A stretch of 25,708 bases of DNA from a virus. Shown here in pieces: positions 7,097 to 15,261 of this stretch (its first letter is position 1; each line of letters starts with the position of its first letter). Location: positions 1 to 25,708 of IMG/VR virus record IMGVR_UViG_3300038701_003123. One strand, written 5' to 3'. The position numbers and the translations under genes were made by a program. The notes below the pieces were generated by a model. That model saw nothing but the letters and a program-made list of their open reading frames with translations, did no database searches and was not told where the DNA came from.

Positions 7097-8064
7097 AATA
7101 ATGAACCACCTAATGTAATTTCCTGTCTGTATTGAGCATTTTCAAAACGTTTGGTTACAGATTCTATATAGTAAGTTCCCTCTCGATCTTCATACAATCT
7201 ACTTTCAAGCTTAACTTTTAAACCATGTCTTACTGAAGGAATTCCAAAACTTGTAAAGCTTCCATCGAAGCCACCTCGTTTTCTTAACTCATAGTCCTTT
7301 TCAAGCAATCGTTTAATTTCATCCTTTTGTTCAATATTATAATAGGTCAATTGAAACTCATCACCACCTTTTTCTCCAATCTCGACTTCAATTTTATTTC
7401 CATTTTTCAAAACGGAAACACCTTTCATAATCAAAATGATATCGTCTGCGTTTCGGTAATTTAGATCATTGCTTACTGCGTTTCGTTCTAAATGAAAGTT
7501 TACAGTTGGTTGATCACTATCGTCACTATAATACTTACCACAAACCAGAGTTTTACCTTGCATATAGCTATAAAGGTTATATGGCTCTTTTTGAAGTTGA
7601 TCAAGTACAGCTGCTACTTTTGTTTTAGCATACCTTACACCACCTAATTGAACGCCTTCTAAGGCATCAACTTTGTAATCTGGCACAATGGATTGAAGTA
7701 GGTTTTGAAGCGTTGTATTTGACAAGCTAATGTTAACAGGGAGTTGTTTTAACTTCCACATCTCATCTTCACAATGCAATTCTATTGGAATGTTAGCTGA
7801 ATGTTGAACCACATAACCTTCAAACTCTGTTATATACTCACCATTGTAACCTAATTCAATCTTTATAGGACAGCCACGTCTAAAGACCTCACGTACATTA
7901 TTTTTATCAAAGAACTTTACGTTACGTGGCAACCTTACAATTGCCTTATCTGTTAAGAGTTTAAAACTGCTCTCAATTTCAACAGATGTAACTTTATTTA
8001 ATACGATCTCACGTCTGCCTTTAAACGCTGCAAAAGTGATTCGAGCATTCATTGCCAACGTCAT
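7093..8064 (-). CDS. Late control gpD-like baseplate hub protein
   Basis: A 323-aa protein of the gpD, gp27 or Mu gp44 type: the ring at the tip of the tail tube onto which the spike docks. Visible landmarks are the N-terminal strand pair VTSVEIESSFKLLTDKAIV, IKIELGYNGEYITEFEGYV (the D-like motif that precedes the second barrel), CEDEMWKLK, and the C-terminal GIPSVRHGLKVKLES and GTYYIESVTKRFENAQYRQEI, which match the last barrel of the family. The four-base overlaps with the DUF6046-like gene and the spike gene keep it tightly coupled. Length is normal. Confidence 0.87.
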   Translation of the reverse strand: MTLAMNARITFAAFKGRREIVLNKVTSVEIESSFKLLTDKAIVRLPRNVKFFDKNNVREVFRRGCPIKIELGYNGEYITEFEGYVVQHSANIPIELHCEDEMWKLKQLPVNISLSNTTLQNLLQSIVPDYKVDALEGVQLGGVRYAKTKVAAVLDQLQKEPYNLYSYMQGKTLVCGKYYSDDSDQPTVNFHLERNAVSNDLNYRNADDIILIMKGVSVLKNGNKIEVEIGEKGGDEFQLTYYNIEQKDEIKRLLEKDYELRKRGGFDGSFTSFGIPSVRHGLKVKLESRLYEDREGTYYIESVTKRFENAQYRQEITLGGSLL

Positions 8065-8672
8065 AAAATCAACTCTAAAGGTTCATCACTATAGGCTTGT
8101 ATTTCAAATGGTATAATATTCTGTTTGCCTTGCAATTGTCTAAAGTCAACTTCAGAAAACGTCAATGCAAAAATGCTTTTGTCTTTAAATAGCTCACCAA
8201 CAACATTTATTGAATCTGCAAGCTTTTCCCATTGTAATAATTCAACATGCTGTTCGTATGCTGTCTTTTCTGGTGTGTCTAAACACAATCCTCTTATTCT
8301 AACATTCCAATCATCAAATCCATAAACTTCCTTCACAGTTCCATTAGCACCCAATAAATTAGTCCTGGTTATATTTTTAGGTCTTCTAAAATCTGTTATT
8401 GTTGCTGGAGGTAGTTCAAAATCATTAAGGCTTTTAGTTCCAATAGTACCATCATCATTATAATAGTTGTAATTACCTCCTTTAAAAGTGACAGGAAACA
8501 TTATTGGAGTTCCCATCCAACTCATTTTTTTAGCCTCTTCAAGTGGTTTTGTTTCTACTTTAAATATAGCTGGAGAGTTTTCTGTGTCTTTATGTGGTAT
8601 TGAATACGTAGCAGGAATAAACCCGAAAGCAGCATTAAAAAGTTGTGATATGTTAGGCTTAAAACTGCTCAT
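8061..8672 (-). CDS. DUF6046-like tail protein between tape measure and hub
   Basis: A 203-aa protein I recall as a DUF6046-type family from Bacteroidetes prophages. Residues 55-110 include MGTPIMFPVTFKGG and FELPPATITDFRRPK; the middle includes GTVKEVYGFDDWNVRIRGL, and the end has FDFRQ-like strands leading to IPFEIQAYSDEP. In Mu the same slot, after the tape measure and before gpD, is held by gp43. This suggests an adaptor between the tube tip and the hub. The role is inferred from position; the family assignment is from memory. Confidence 0.75.
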   Translation of the reverse strand: MSSFKPNISQLFNAAFGFIPATYSIPHKDTENSPAIFKVETKPLEEAKKMSWMGTPIMFPVTFKGGNYNYYNDDGTIGTKSLNDFELPPATITDFRRPKNITRTNLLGANGTVKEVYGFDDWNVRIRGLCLDTPEKTAYEQHVELLQWEKLADSINVVGELFKDKSIFALTFSEVDFRQLQGKQNIIPFEIQAYSDEPLELIL

Positions 8673-10681
8673 AAACTTACTAATGAATCTCTTAAACGAT
8701 CGTTAATCTTACCAGTAACAGCATCTGCTATTTTGTCTATTTTATCTCTCCAATTACCATCAACAGTGAAATAATTATTTACAGTTAGATTTTGAGTTAC
8801 TGTTTTACCAGCTTCTTTTCCTATACCTTGTAATTTTGAACCTCCAGCACCACCAGTACCACCAGACTTATCAGGTACTTTTCCATCTAAAACGCTAGTG
8901 AAATTTGAAAGACCAGGAGTGTCTGTTTGCGTTTTTTCTTCTTCGTCTTCTTTTAACTTTAAAGAACCTGCTCCTTTTATTAATTCACTGCCAGCTTCAA
9001 GTGCTAATTTTGCTACTTCTTTGTGACCATCTATAATAGATTGCTTTCTTGCTTCAGTATCTTGGTTAATTTGATCTAACATTCGTTGGTTTTCAGCACT
9101 GTCACCAATACCCATTAGTTCTTTAAATTTGAACCAACCAACTTTAATCATATTGATACCAATCATCAACCCATTTACCATTGTGTTAAAATTGGCTTTG
9201 ATGCCTTCAACAAATGCACTAAACAAAAGTTTTGCAGCATTCCATGTGTGTGTCCACATGTCTCCCCAGCCTTCTACACTTGTAGCCAACCAAACAATAC
9301 CAGCTACAAGAGCAGCTACACCTACAATTATTAATCCTATAGGATTTGCAGTAAGCGCAGCATTCCATAACCATTGAGCAGCTGTTGCTACCTTAGTGGC
9401 AGTACTTTGAATCCATGTTACTTTTGTTAATGAAGACATTATCGGAATCATAGAAGCAATACCAGTAACAACTGGAGCCAATTCTACAACCGAAGCTCCG
9501 ATACTACCAAAGGTTTGACTAAACGATGTTTTTAAATCGGCTAACCAACCTCTTATTCCTGCTCCAGCTTGTTCAACTGAAGGTATATTGTTAATATCAA
9601 GGTCTATGCTTCCTAAACCTTCAATCCATGCAAGTCCAGCGTCTTCGCCTGCTCCCTTAAAAATATCTGCTAAAATTAATTGTTTGGCTTGCGTAGTTGC
9701 GCCTTCCATCGACTTCGATATCATTTGAACAGCTTCAAATGTTGTTTTGCCAGCCAAATCTTTAACCTCTAAACCAATACCTTTTAAGGCATCTATTTGA
9801 GGCTGACCAATTTCACGTAATGAGAGATCGGCTTCTTTAATTGAGTCAATCGCTTTATCACTAAATATACCTTCCTGACCTGCTTTTGCCATCATAGCAA
9901 TAGCTTGAGATTGACTCAAACCTAATTGATTTATAAAGGTTGGATATTCCTTCAGCTGATCTATAAAGTCACCATTAATGTTTGCGCCTTTTTCAAATCC
10001 TGCCTCAATAAGTGCAAAGTTTTCTTCATAACTGCCACCAATTTGTTTGGTCATAGCGTTGGCAGCTTTAGCAATCTCATCAGGATTTTCTTTAAAAACT
10101 GCACCAAGTCGATAAGCTTTTGCTGTAAGGCTGTCTAATTGCTCACCAGACTCTCCAGAGAATCTCTGTATATTAGTTCGTAAGCTTTCTATTTCAGTAG
10201 TAAAACTTAAACCATCAATAGCTTTGTTAACCAATTCAACAGTTTGATTTGCTACAACTACAGCTGCTCCCCAATTTGCTTTTAGCTTTGCTGGATCTGG
10301 AGCATTTTCAATTTCTTTTAATTCATGTTGTACTTCAACAAGCTGTTCTTTATAACGACGTGCTTTTGTTTCTGCCTGTTTTACATCAAAGTCTATTTGA
10401 GCCTTAGTTAAAGGATCTACTGATTTCCCTAAACTATCAAGATGCTTTTTTAAACCATCTATTTGACGTTGTTCCTTTTTTATTTCTTCAGTTAGATCTC
10501 TGAAGCTTTTTATTGATTTGTTTGCAGCTTCACGAGTAGAATCATCCATACGATCTAATGACGCAGTTACTTTATGTAACGTATCATCAAATCCATTAGT
10601 AGCTTTATCTACACTTTTCATAGGTGCAGAGACCTTATCTACTAATTCAAGAATCCATTGTGTAACTGTGCTATTTGCCAT
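8669..10681 (-). CDS. Tail tape measure protein
   Basis: A 670-aa tape measure that sets tail length and is ejected ahead of DNA. The first 150 residues are charged coiled coil (KSFRDLTEEIKKEQRQIDG and similar). Residues about 195-330 fit the PhageMin_Tail domain, with ENPDEIAKAANAMTKQIGG and FSDKAIDSIKEADLSLREI. Hydrophobic stretches lie around 395-420 and 437-465 (ANPIGLIIVGVAALVAGIV), as expected for a protein that may insert into the host membrane. The C-terminus is Gly-rich then helical. It directly follows the chaperone frames, the standard order. At roughly 0.15 nm per residue it would predict a tail near 100 nm. Confidence 0.93.
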   Translation of the reverse strand: MANSTVTQWILELVDKVSAPMKSVDKATNGFDDTLHKVTASLDRMDDSTREAANKSIKSFRDLTEEIKKEQRQIDGLKKHLDSLGKSVDPLTKAQIDFDVKQAETKARRYKEQLVEVQHELKEIENAPDPAKLKANWGAAVVVANQTVELVNKAIDGLSFTTEIESLRTNIQRFSGESGEQLDSLTAKAYRLGAVFKENPDEIAKAANAMTKQIGGSYEENFALIEAGFEKGANINGDFIDQLKEYPTFINQLGLSQSQAIAMMAKAGQEGIFSDKAIDSIKEADLSLREIGQPQIDALKGIGLEVKDLAGKTTFEAVQMISKSMEGATTQAKQLILADIFKGAGEDAGLAWIEGLGSIDLDINNIPSVEQAGAGIRGWLADLKTSFSQTFGSIGASVVELAPVVTGIASMIPIMSSLTKVTWIQSTATKVATAAQWLWNAALTANPIGLIIVGVAALVAGIVWLATSVEGWGDMWTHTWNAAKLLFSAFVEGIKANFNTMVNGLMIGINMIKVGWFKFKELMGIGDSAENQRMLDQINQDTEARKQSIIDGHKEVAKLALEAGSELIKGAGSLKLKEDEEEKTQTDTPGLSNFTSVLDGKVPDKSGGTGGAGGSKLQGIGKEAGKTVTQNLTVNNYFTVDGNWRDKIDKIADAVTGKINDRLRDSLVSL

Positions 10682-10683
10682 TT

Positions 10684-10914
10684 CTATTTACTAAACATTT
10701 GGCTTAGTATTTCTGCTAATGCTTTTTTACTTGCAATTTCTACAACTTTAAAAAGGTTATTAAACTCAATCGCTTTTACATAGCTCAATTCTTGATAGCG
10801 TTTTGCCCAATCTTTGTCAGACAAGGTTTCAGGATCTATTTTGAAATGGCAGCGTAAAAGCGCGTTGATTTTTGATATTTGTTGCTGATCGTTTTCCGTA
10901 TCGTCGACCTCCAA
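10684..10914 (-). CDS. Second tail assembly chaperone frame, reached by -1 frameshift
   Basis: A 76-codon frame encoding a helical acidic protein (LSDKDWAKRYQELSYVKAIE). The nominal first codon here is TTG and there is no ATG. The frame is open back through the slippery site at 10932-10938, so translation most likely enters by a -1 shift from the upstream chaperone. The fusion would be 193 residues: 111 from the first gene, six linker residues (ALDLYQ) and this segment. In lambda (G and GT) and Mu (gp41) the extended chaperone loads onto the tape measure, and here the tape measure gene follows three bases later. Independent initiation at the TTG is possible but less likely. Confidence 0.8.
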   Translation of the reverse strand: MEVDDTENDQQQISKINALLRCHFKIDPETLSDKDWAKRYQELSYVKAIEFNNLFKVVEIASKKALAEILSQMFSK

Positions 10915-10938
10915 TTGGTAGAGGTCTAACGCTTTTTT
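10906..10938 (-). promoter_or_regulatory. Programmed -1 ribosomal frameshift signal
   Basis: On the minus strand the heptamer A AAA AAG (10938 to 10932) is exactly in the X XXY YYZ phase of the first chaperone frame, 3 codons before its stop. A 5-nt spacer follows, then an 8-bp hairpin with a 5-nt loop (arms 10919-10926 and 10906-10913, one G-U pair). Slippery sequence, spacing and stem all match known -1 signals such as that of dnaX. The shifted frame runs into the second chaperone segment. Confidence 0.88.
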
Positions 10939-11264
10939 ACGGTAGACTTCGCTTCATGCTTCAATTTGTTTAATTGAGTTAAGACTTCTAAGTAAACTTC
11001 GCCATCTTTTTCTAGAGCTTCCATGTCACCTCCTAAAACACAGTTTTTAATTAAAGCTCTGTTAGTTGATCGTACATCATTCTTAATTCCATGTTGAGCC
11101 ATAGCTTCTAATACAGCTCTGTCTGGTTTTCTAAGAACAAATTTTACAAGTTCACCATCTTGAGTCTCAATCTCAAGATCTACAATTCTCTTTTTTCCGA
11201 ATTTAGCTTCCCACTCCCGATTTACATCAGGAGTGATATCACTATGTTTTTGAAATTCACTCAT
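10926..11264 (-). CDS. Tail assembly chaperone (zero-frame product)
   Basis: A 112-aa soluble protein ending in a charged C-terminus with VKKR. Segments VDLEIETQDGELVKFVLRKP and DRAVLEAMAQHGIKND fit the small chaperones that coat the tape measure before the tube assembles. It is encoded between the tube and the tape measure genes, the standard location. Its 3' end carries the slippery heptamer, so a fraction of ribosomes should make the longer fusion with the next frame. The four-base-scale gap to the tube gene suggests co-translation with it. Confidence 0.8.
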   Translation of the reverse strand: MSEFQKHSDITPDVNREWEAKFGKKRIVDLEIETQDGELVKFVLRKPDRAVLEAMAQHGIKNDVRSTNRALIKNCVLGGDMEALEKDGEVYLEVLTQLNKLKHEAKSTVKKR

Positions 11265-11267
11265 ATC

Positions 11268-11708
11268 TTAAATTACGTTCCATTCAATGGTAGAAATGAT
11301 CAAATCATATTTGATAGAAATAGTACCATCATTGTTTTTTACTTCAATCCCATCATTAATAAATTCACAATTTCTAATACGATCTTTTTGGATTGATAAA
11401 TCCTTACGTTCGTACTGAACATTGATGTCAAATGCAGGTATATCTTGTAAACGGATACCAGGAGGTAAAGACGCTTTTAAACCATCTACCTCTTCTTTGT
11501 ATAAAGTAATTGATGCCTTCGCTTCATAATTACCTTCACCACGTCCTACTGGATATTTTCCAGCACCATAATGGTTTTCCTTTTTTACAGAATCGTCGTA
11601 TGAGACTTCAGTAATTCCTTCAATATCTCTTGACAACATGTTAACAGTGACGTTATTCCATCCTGTCATTGTGCCAAATCTGTTAATTATTCTTGTTTCT
11701 ACTGGCAT
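11268..11708 (-). CDS. Tail tube protein
   Basis: A 146-aa protein with the size and strand pattern of contractile-tail tube subunits (gp19, Hcp or Mu gp40 type). The order is WNNVTVNMLSRDIEGITEVSY, then GRGEGNYEAKASITLYKEE, followed by IPAFDINVQYER, and a final hydrophobic strand (YDLIISTIEWNVI). The glycine-rich GRGEGNYE turn and the D-I-x-V-x-Y strand are usual in this fold. It lies three bases downstream of the sheath gene, the normal sheath-tube order. Confidence 0.87.
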   Translation of the reverse strand: MPVETRIINRFGTMTGWNNVTVNMLSRDIEGITEVSYDDSVKKENHYGAGKYPVGRGEGNYEAKASITLYKEEVDGLKASLPPGIRLQDIPAFDINVQYERKDLSIQKDRIRNCEFINDGIEVKNNDGTISIKYDLIISTIEWNVI

Positions 11709-11711
11709 CTT

Positions 11712-12944
11712 TTATAGTTTATCAGTTAAACCTAAATCCACTTCAAATTCAAATACAATTCCATCAACTACAATCTGACCTTTGATTAATAAAGGAGAGT
11801 CTTCAGCTAATACTTGCTGAGGATCAATGTAGAAGTCAAATCCACTTATTTCATTATCAATAATCATGACTTCCATTGCTTTATTTAAGCGTGATTGCCA
11901 ATCTGAAATAGTTGTAGATCTAATAAAACCTGTAGTTTCATCCTTTTTAACAATACCTCTAACTTTAGGAATAAGAGTTGTTCGGATAATACGTATAGCC
12001 TTATTCCAAACTCTATTGTTTTCGATATATGCAAAATCGTCTGCAATATCAACACAAGTAGGTGAACCGTTAAAGAAAACACCACCATAACCTTCAAAGC
12101 TTCCTGCATAGATATAACCTGAAGACGTGAGAGCTTTCTTATCTGCTTTGCTCAATGCAGAATATTCACGACCATCACTAAGTCTAGAGGATGCAAAGTT
12201 GCTAGTACCTAAAACTGTAAGTGGATAATCTTGATTCCCTTTTTTGCCTGTTGGCTTATTAAGGATGTCAACCGAACCTAAATTTTCATTTACTTGACGT
12301 ACAGCCAGCATGCCCAAGACCGAACCAACAGATGCACGCTTGGCATACGCAGCATCTAAATCAGCAACCGCTGGATCTTGAGCTATACTAACTGAAACAT
12401 TTGGAGCTTTCTTGGCTCTTAGGTCAGGATAGTTAGCTATTGGTGTTAATGTCAAAGCTTCACCTTTCCCTTCTAGAATTACGGCATCAATATATCGATA
12501 TTCACTTGCAAAATCATCTACAAAAGCCTGAACAGCTTCGACATGATCATCCATATCTGGCACAGTTATATTAGTGTTAATAACACCTATAGATTTTGCA
12601 TCAGATACAGATCTTACTGCGTCTTTAAATAGATCTAATTCTACCAATTCTGTAGGTGTTAAATCCACAGCAACTGGAATTAGATATAAAATACCATCAG
12701 GACAATACTCGAAAAACTCTCGAATACCGTTGTAGCACAATGCAGTCTCATTCGCATCATAGGCAGCATTGATACCTAGAGCCTCTGCATCACTAACCTG
12801 CAATAACTTTTCAGGCTGGTAGAGTACAGCTGTGGTTCCAGTTAAAGCCATACCAACAGCCAATATCATGATATTGTCTTCGTTGGCAGATCTTCGACCT
12901 AAACCACCATTTAATTTATTTGCTAATACGCCATCAAAACTCAT
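11712..12944 (-). CDS. Tail sheath protein (DUF2586-like)
   Basis: A 410-aa contractile sheath subunit. The N-terminus (GVLANKLNGGLGRRSANEDNI) and the region YNGIREFFEYCPDGILYLIPV are typical of the DUF2586 sheath family of Bacteroidetes phages and related contractile systems. Later landmarks are SVGSVLGMLAVRQVNENLGSV, a GYIYAGSFEGYGGVFFNGSP segment, and a C-terminal FYIDPQQVLAEDSPLLIKG region ending in strands that interlock with neighbouring subunits. It is shorter than the 480-660 aa of T4 or Mu sheaths, as usual for this family. One-base overlap with its upstream neighbour. Confidence 0.92.
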   Translation of the reverse strand: MSFDGVLANKLNGGLGRRSANEDNIMILAVGMALTGTTAVLYQPEKLLQVSDAEALGINAAYDANETALCYNGIREFFEYCPDGILYLIPVAVDLTPTELVELDLFKDAVRSVSDAKSIGVINTNITVPDMDDHVEAVQAFVDDFASEYRYIDAVILEGKGEALTLTPIANYPDLRAKKAPNVSVSIAQDPAVADLDAAYAKRASVGSVLGMLAVRQVNENLGSVDILNKPTGKKGNQDYPLTVLGTSNFASSRLSDGREYSALSKADKKALTSSGYIYAGSFEGYGGVFFNGSPTCVDIADDFAYIENNRVWNKAIRIIRTTLIPKVRGIVKKDETTGFIRSTTISDWQSRLNKAMEVMIIDNEISGFDFYIDPQQVLAEDSPLLIKGQIVVDGIVFEFEVDLGLTDKL

Positions 12945-13318
12945 TATTTATCGGCTTTTAGTTCTTGAATTCGTGCATCGTATGCAGCTAAAACAGTTTT
13001 TCTGTTTTTACCTTCAGTTTCTAAAACAATTGCAGCTTCAACAGCTTCAGTAGTTTCAATGTCTTTTGCATCAGCAATTAAATCTTCAGCAGATTTGGAT
13101 TTAGAATCCTTTGAATTGTCAGCTGAAGCTTCACCTTCATTTTCAATTTCAAAGTATTGACCTTTCTTTAAGGATTTAGCGTGTAACGCAGCTCTATTCT
13201 CTTCTAAAAAGAATTGACCATCGTTTGAAGCAAAAATCTTTTCAGCAGTTGGGTACGTCTTAAATACGTCAACAGCTTTTTTTGCTAATTCAGACTTACT
13301 GTATGTTTTTTTACTCAT
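12944..13318 (-). CDS. Hypothetical phage structural-region protein
   Basis: A 124-aa acidic-basic mixed protein I cannot name with certainty. The N-terminal 55 residues look folded (YSKSELAKKAVDVFKTYPTA and FFLEENRAALHAKSLKKGQ). A Ser/Asp/Lys-rich linker follows at about 64-77. The last 45 residues are helical and resemble a short HeH or Rho-N-like segment (AEDLIADAKDIETTEAVEAA). It lies directly upstream of the sheath gene and overlaps it by one base. In Mu this slot holds gp37 and gp38, also poorly characterised, so a role in tail completion is possible but unproven. Confidence 0.72.
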   Translation of the reverse strand: MSKKTYSKSELAKKAVDVFKTYPTAEKIFASNDGQFFLEENRAALHAKSLKKGQYFEIENEGEASADNSKDSKSKSAEDLIADAKDIETTEAVEAAIVLETEGKNRKTVLAAYDARIQELKADK

Positions 13319-13330
13319 GGTTTCTAAGTA

Positions 13331-13687
13331 TTAGTTTTTGTTTTTTCCTTTAAATAATCGTTTAAAAAAGCCTTCCTTTTTTTCTTTTGGAGGTTCTTTA
13401 GGATTCACGATTGTATCCTTTTTTTGTTGTTTGATTTGATTTTCAATAATCGGTTCTACATCAAGAGTAATGACACCATCTTTTTTGCTTTTAAGCTTTT
13501 TGATCTCAGTTTTAAACTCGTTAGAAATTGATGTAGTTTCCTTTTGTATTGCCTCTCTTATGGTTGGTGTTAACAACTCGATAGTTTGTTTATTAGAAGC
13601 TGTAGATGCCATGTAACCAATACCACCACCAACTGAAGCTGATATGATGACTATGATTAAGTTTTCGGCTAAGTTTCTAAAGTTCAT
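13331..13687 (-). CDS. Membrane-anchored coiled-coil protein, possible i-spanin
   Basis: A 118-aa protein with one N-terminal transmembrane helix at about residues 8-27 (AENLIIVIISASVGGGIGYM), a helical periplasmic region (LTPTIREAIQKETTSISN and following), and a Lys/Pro-rich C-terminus with KRLFKGK. That topology and its position immediately after the endolysin gene match inner-membrane spanins that connect to the outer membrane during lysis. No outer-membrane lipoprotein partner with a lipobox is visible next to it, so the assignment is tentative; it could also be a small regulator of the endolysin. Confidence 0.65.
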   Translation of the reverse strand: MNFRNLAENLIIVIISASVGGGIGYMASTASNKQTIELLTPTIREAIQKETTSISNEFKTEIKKLKSKKDGVITLDVEPIIENQIKQQKKDTIVNPKEPPKEKKEGFFKRLFKGKNKN

Positions 13688-13688
13688 A

Positions 13689-14132
13689 CTATATGTTTGC
13701 TAATTGAAAATGCATTCCATCAGGACGAGTCCAGATTCCTCCCCAATCAAAGCCAGCATCTGTAAAACAAGCCACCAATCTTCTGTCCATAGAAGGTGTT
13801 TGTCCCAAACCGTTTCTGGTAGCATTGATGTCAATTGCTATTGCCCAGCTGTGGAGTGACCAAGACTTGAGTCCTCTTTTCCTTCTGATATTAAAGCAAC
13901 CATCCCAAGTTTTAATTTCATCTTCTAGGCGTCTTTCAATAATGTTATTGAAAGCTTTTTCTAGTGGCTCAACCAAATCTTTATTACAATAGATCCTATT
14001 TGGTAACTCAGGTATGCATTTATTGATTTCATCTGGAACATCCCAAAGCACCATGTGCTTGCGCTCCATTGTTGGAGTTGGATATCCATATTTATCAATA
14101 CAATCTTGTGAAGTTACCATTTGTGAATCCAT
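13689..14132 (-). CDS. Endolysin, M15-family peptidase
   Basis: A 147-aa zinc peptidase of the M15 family (VanY or L-Ala-D-Glu/D-Ala-D-Ala type) that would cut peptidoglycan crosslinks or stem peptides at lysis. The zinc motif S-x-H-x6-D is present (H94, D101, in SLHSWAIAIDIN) and the third ligand H141 occurs in the terminal GMHF. The size is that of a single catalytic domain with no binding module. There is no signal peptide, so it needs the holin encoded at 5723-6256. It is transcribed after the capsid gene, and a hairpin lies nine bases upstream of its start. Confidence 0.9.
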   Translation of the reverse strand: MDSQMVTSQDCIDKYGYPTPTMERKHMVLWDVPDEINKCIPELPNRIYCNKDLVEPLEKAFNNIIERRLEDEIKTWDGCFNIRRKRGLKSWSLHSWAIAIDINATRNGLGQTPSMDRRLVACFTDAGFDWGGIWTRPDGMHFQLANI

Positions 14133-14140
14133 TAAGGGAA

Positions 14141-14168
14141 GCAGGCTGACTGCAATAGTCTAGCCTGC
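14141..14168 (-). terminator. Hairpin between capsid and endolysin genes
   Basis: GCAGGCTGACT (14141-14151) pairs with AGTC and AGCCTGC (14157-14160 and 14162-14168), an 11-bp stem with one bulged T and a 5-nt loop. On the minus strand it is followed by UUCCCUUAA, only a weak U tract, so it is more likely an attenuator or mRNA-end stabiliser than a full stop. It would let capsid mRNA accumulate above downstream lysis and tail mRNA. Confidence 0.6.
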
Positions 14169-14186
14169 CATTTATTAATTAAATGC

Positions 14187-15197
14187 TTAAACTGTTTTTC
14201 CTGACACAATTGCAGCAGAGCCTTCAATGCCATAAGTCACTATGATGTGCCAAACTCTAAAGCCAACTGTGTGCTCTCTGTTCTCAGGATCATCTTGTGC
14301 ATCTCTAGCAAAACGCTCAACCGTTCCTGTAGCTTTAGCTGTAGATCCTTTATGAAATACAATTGAAGATTTACGTCCTGGTGTTACACTATCATAAGGC
14401 AACTTCTCTAAAGTTGTATCGTCATACTCTGGAGTTGTTGAGTCTTCATAGATTTTAAAGCCATAGTACTTATTACTAATTGCACCATCAGGATGATTGT
14501 GATATTGCGTATAGAACTTTCTATCCTCTTCGAGCAAATCACTAACGTGATCATCTGTCAAGACTAAAATTCTACCTTTTTTACTAATCTTAGCTTTGTT
14601 CATTTTTTCCTGAAGTCTTCTAAGATCTTTAGTAGTCATTTTTAAACGTCCAGTACCATCGTCGTCACCTGTAGTTTCTAAAACAAATTGATTATCTGGT
14701 TCAGAATCTTCTTGAGGTGCAAGTCCCCAAATACCATACTCCATAGTTTCATCTTCTAGAGTTTCTCTATGCTGCATTTGTACATCACTTACTTTCTCGT
14801 ATGGTAAAGCGTAAAGTTCGTCTTTGGTAACAGTAGTGTTTTCCGTTTCAAACTTATGTAATGAAACCACTACATGGCTATCGTCTCTACCATTCTTTAA
14901 AATAGGATAGTTGGTATTGTCAATTAAAACTTTAGGTGCTGCACCTCGTTTTGGAATTTTAATAACATCGTTATTTACCCAACTTTGTTTGGAACGAATC
15001 TCACTAACCCAAGTGTGTTCATGTCTCAATTGCTTGATCATTTCACGCTCAGCTAATTCGTTTTTAAATGGTAAGGCTACAGTAGTAACACCAGCCATTG
15101 ATACAGTCTCAGTTGCTGATCCTGTAAATGCGTAGCTTACACATGTAACAGCGACTACGATAATAATTGCAAAAAATGCTTGAAAAATCTTTTTCAT
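14187..15197 (-). CDS. Major capsid protein with signal-like N-terminus
   Basis: A 336-aa protein matching major capsid proteins of Bacteroidetes Mu-like phages. Landmarks are ELAEREMIKQLRHEHTWVSE, SKQSWVNNDVIKIPKRGAAP, LIDNTNYP, the long-strand segment VTKDELYALPYEKVSDVQ, and the C-terminal GFRVWHIIVTYGIEG. It follows the ClpP-type protease and scaffold gene, the standard order. Its first 24 residues are unusual: basic MKK, a hydrophobic run (IFQAFFAIIIVVAVTCV) and SYA at 21-23, exactly like a Sec signal. A shorter protein from Met34 (15098) is possible. The prohead protease may remove this segment. Identification as capsid is firm; the meaning of the N-terminus is not. Confidence 0.85.
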   Translation of the reverse strand: MKKIFQAFFAIIIVVAVTCVSYAFTGSATETVSMAGVTTVALPFKNELAEREMIKQLRHEHTWVSEIRSKQSWVNNDVIKIPKRGAAPKVLIDNTNYPILKNGRDDSHVVVSLHKFETENTTVTKDELYALPYEKVSDVQMQHRETLEDETMEYGIWGLAPQEDSEPDNQFVLETTGDDDGTGRLKMTTKDLRRLQEKMNKAKISKKGRILVLTDDHVSDLLEEDRKFYTQYHNHPDGAISNKYYGFKIYEDSTTPEYDDTTLEKLPYDSVTPGRKSSIVFHKGSTAKATGTVERFARDAQDDPENREHTVGFRVWHIIVTYGIEGSAAIVSGKTV

Positions 15198-15261
15198 GTC
15201 TATTTAATTTGTGTTTAAATGTTGTTTTAAGTAGGTTAAATTTTTGAGATAGAAACCTTAA

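Noticed and set aside
10684-10914. Second chaperone frame as an independent gene with TTG start
   Set aside because: A canonical slippery site and hairpin just upstream, in the right phase, explain its expression better.
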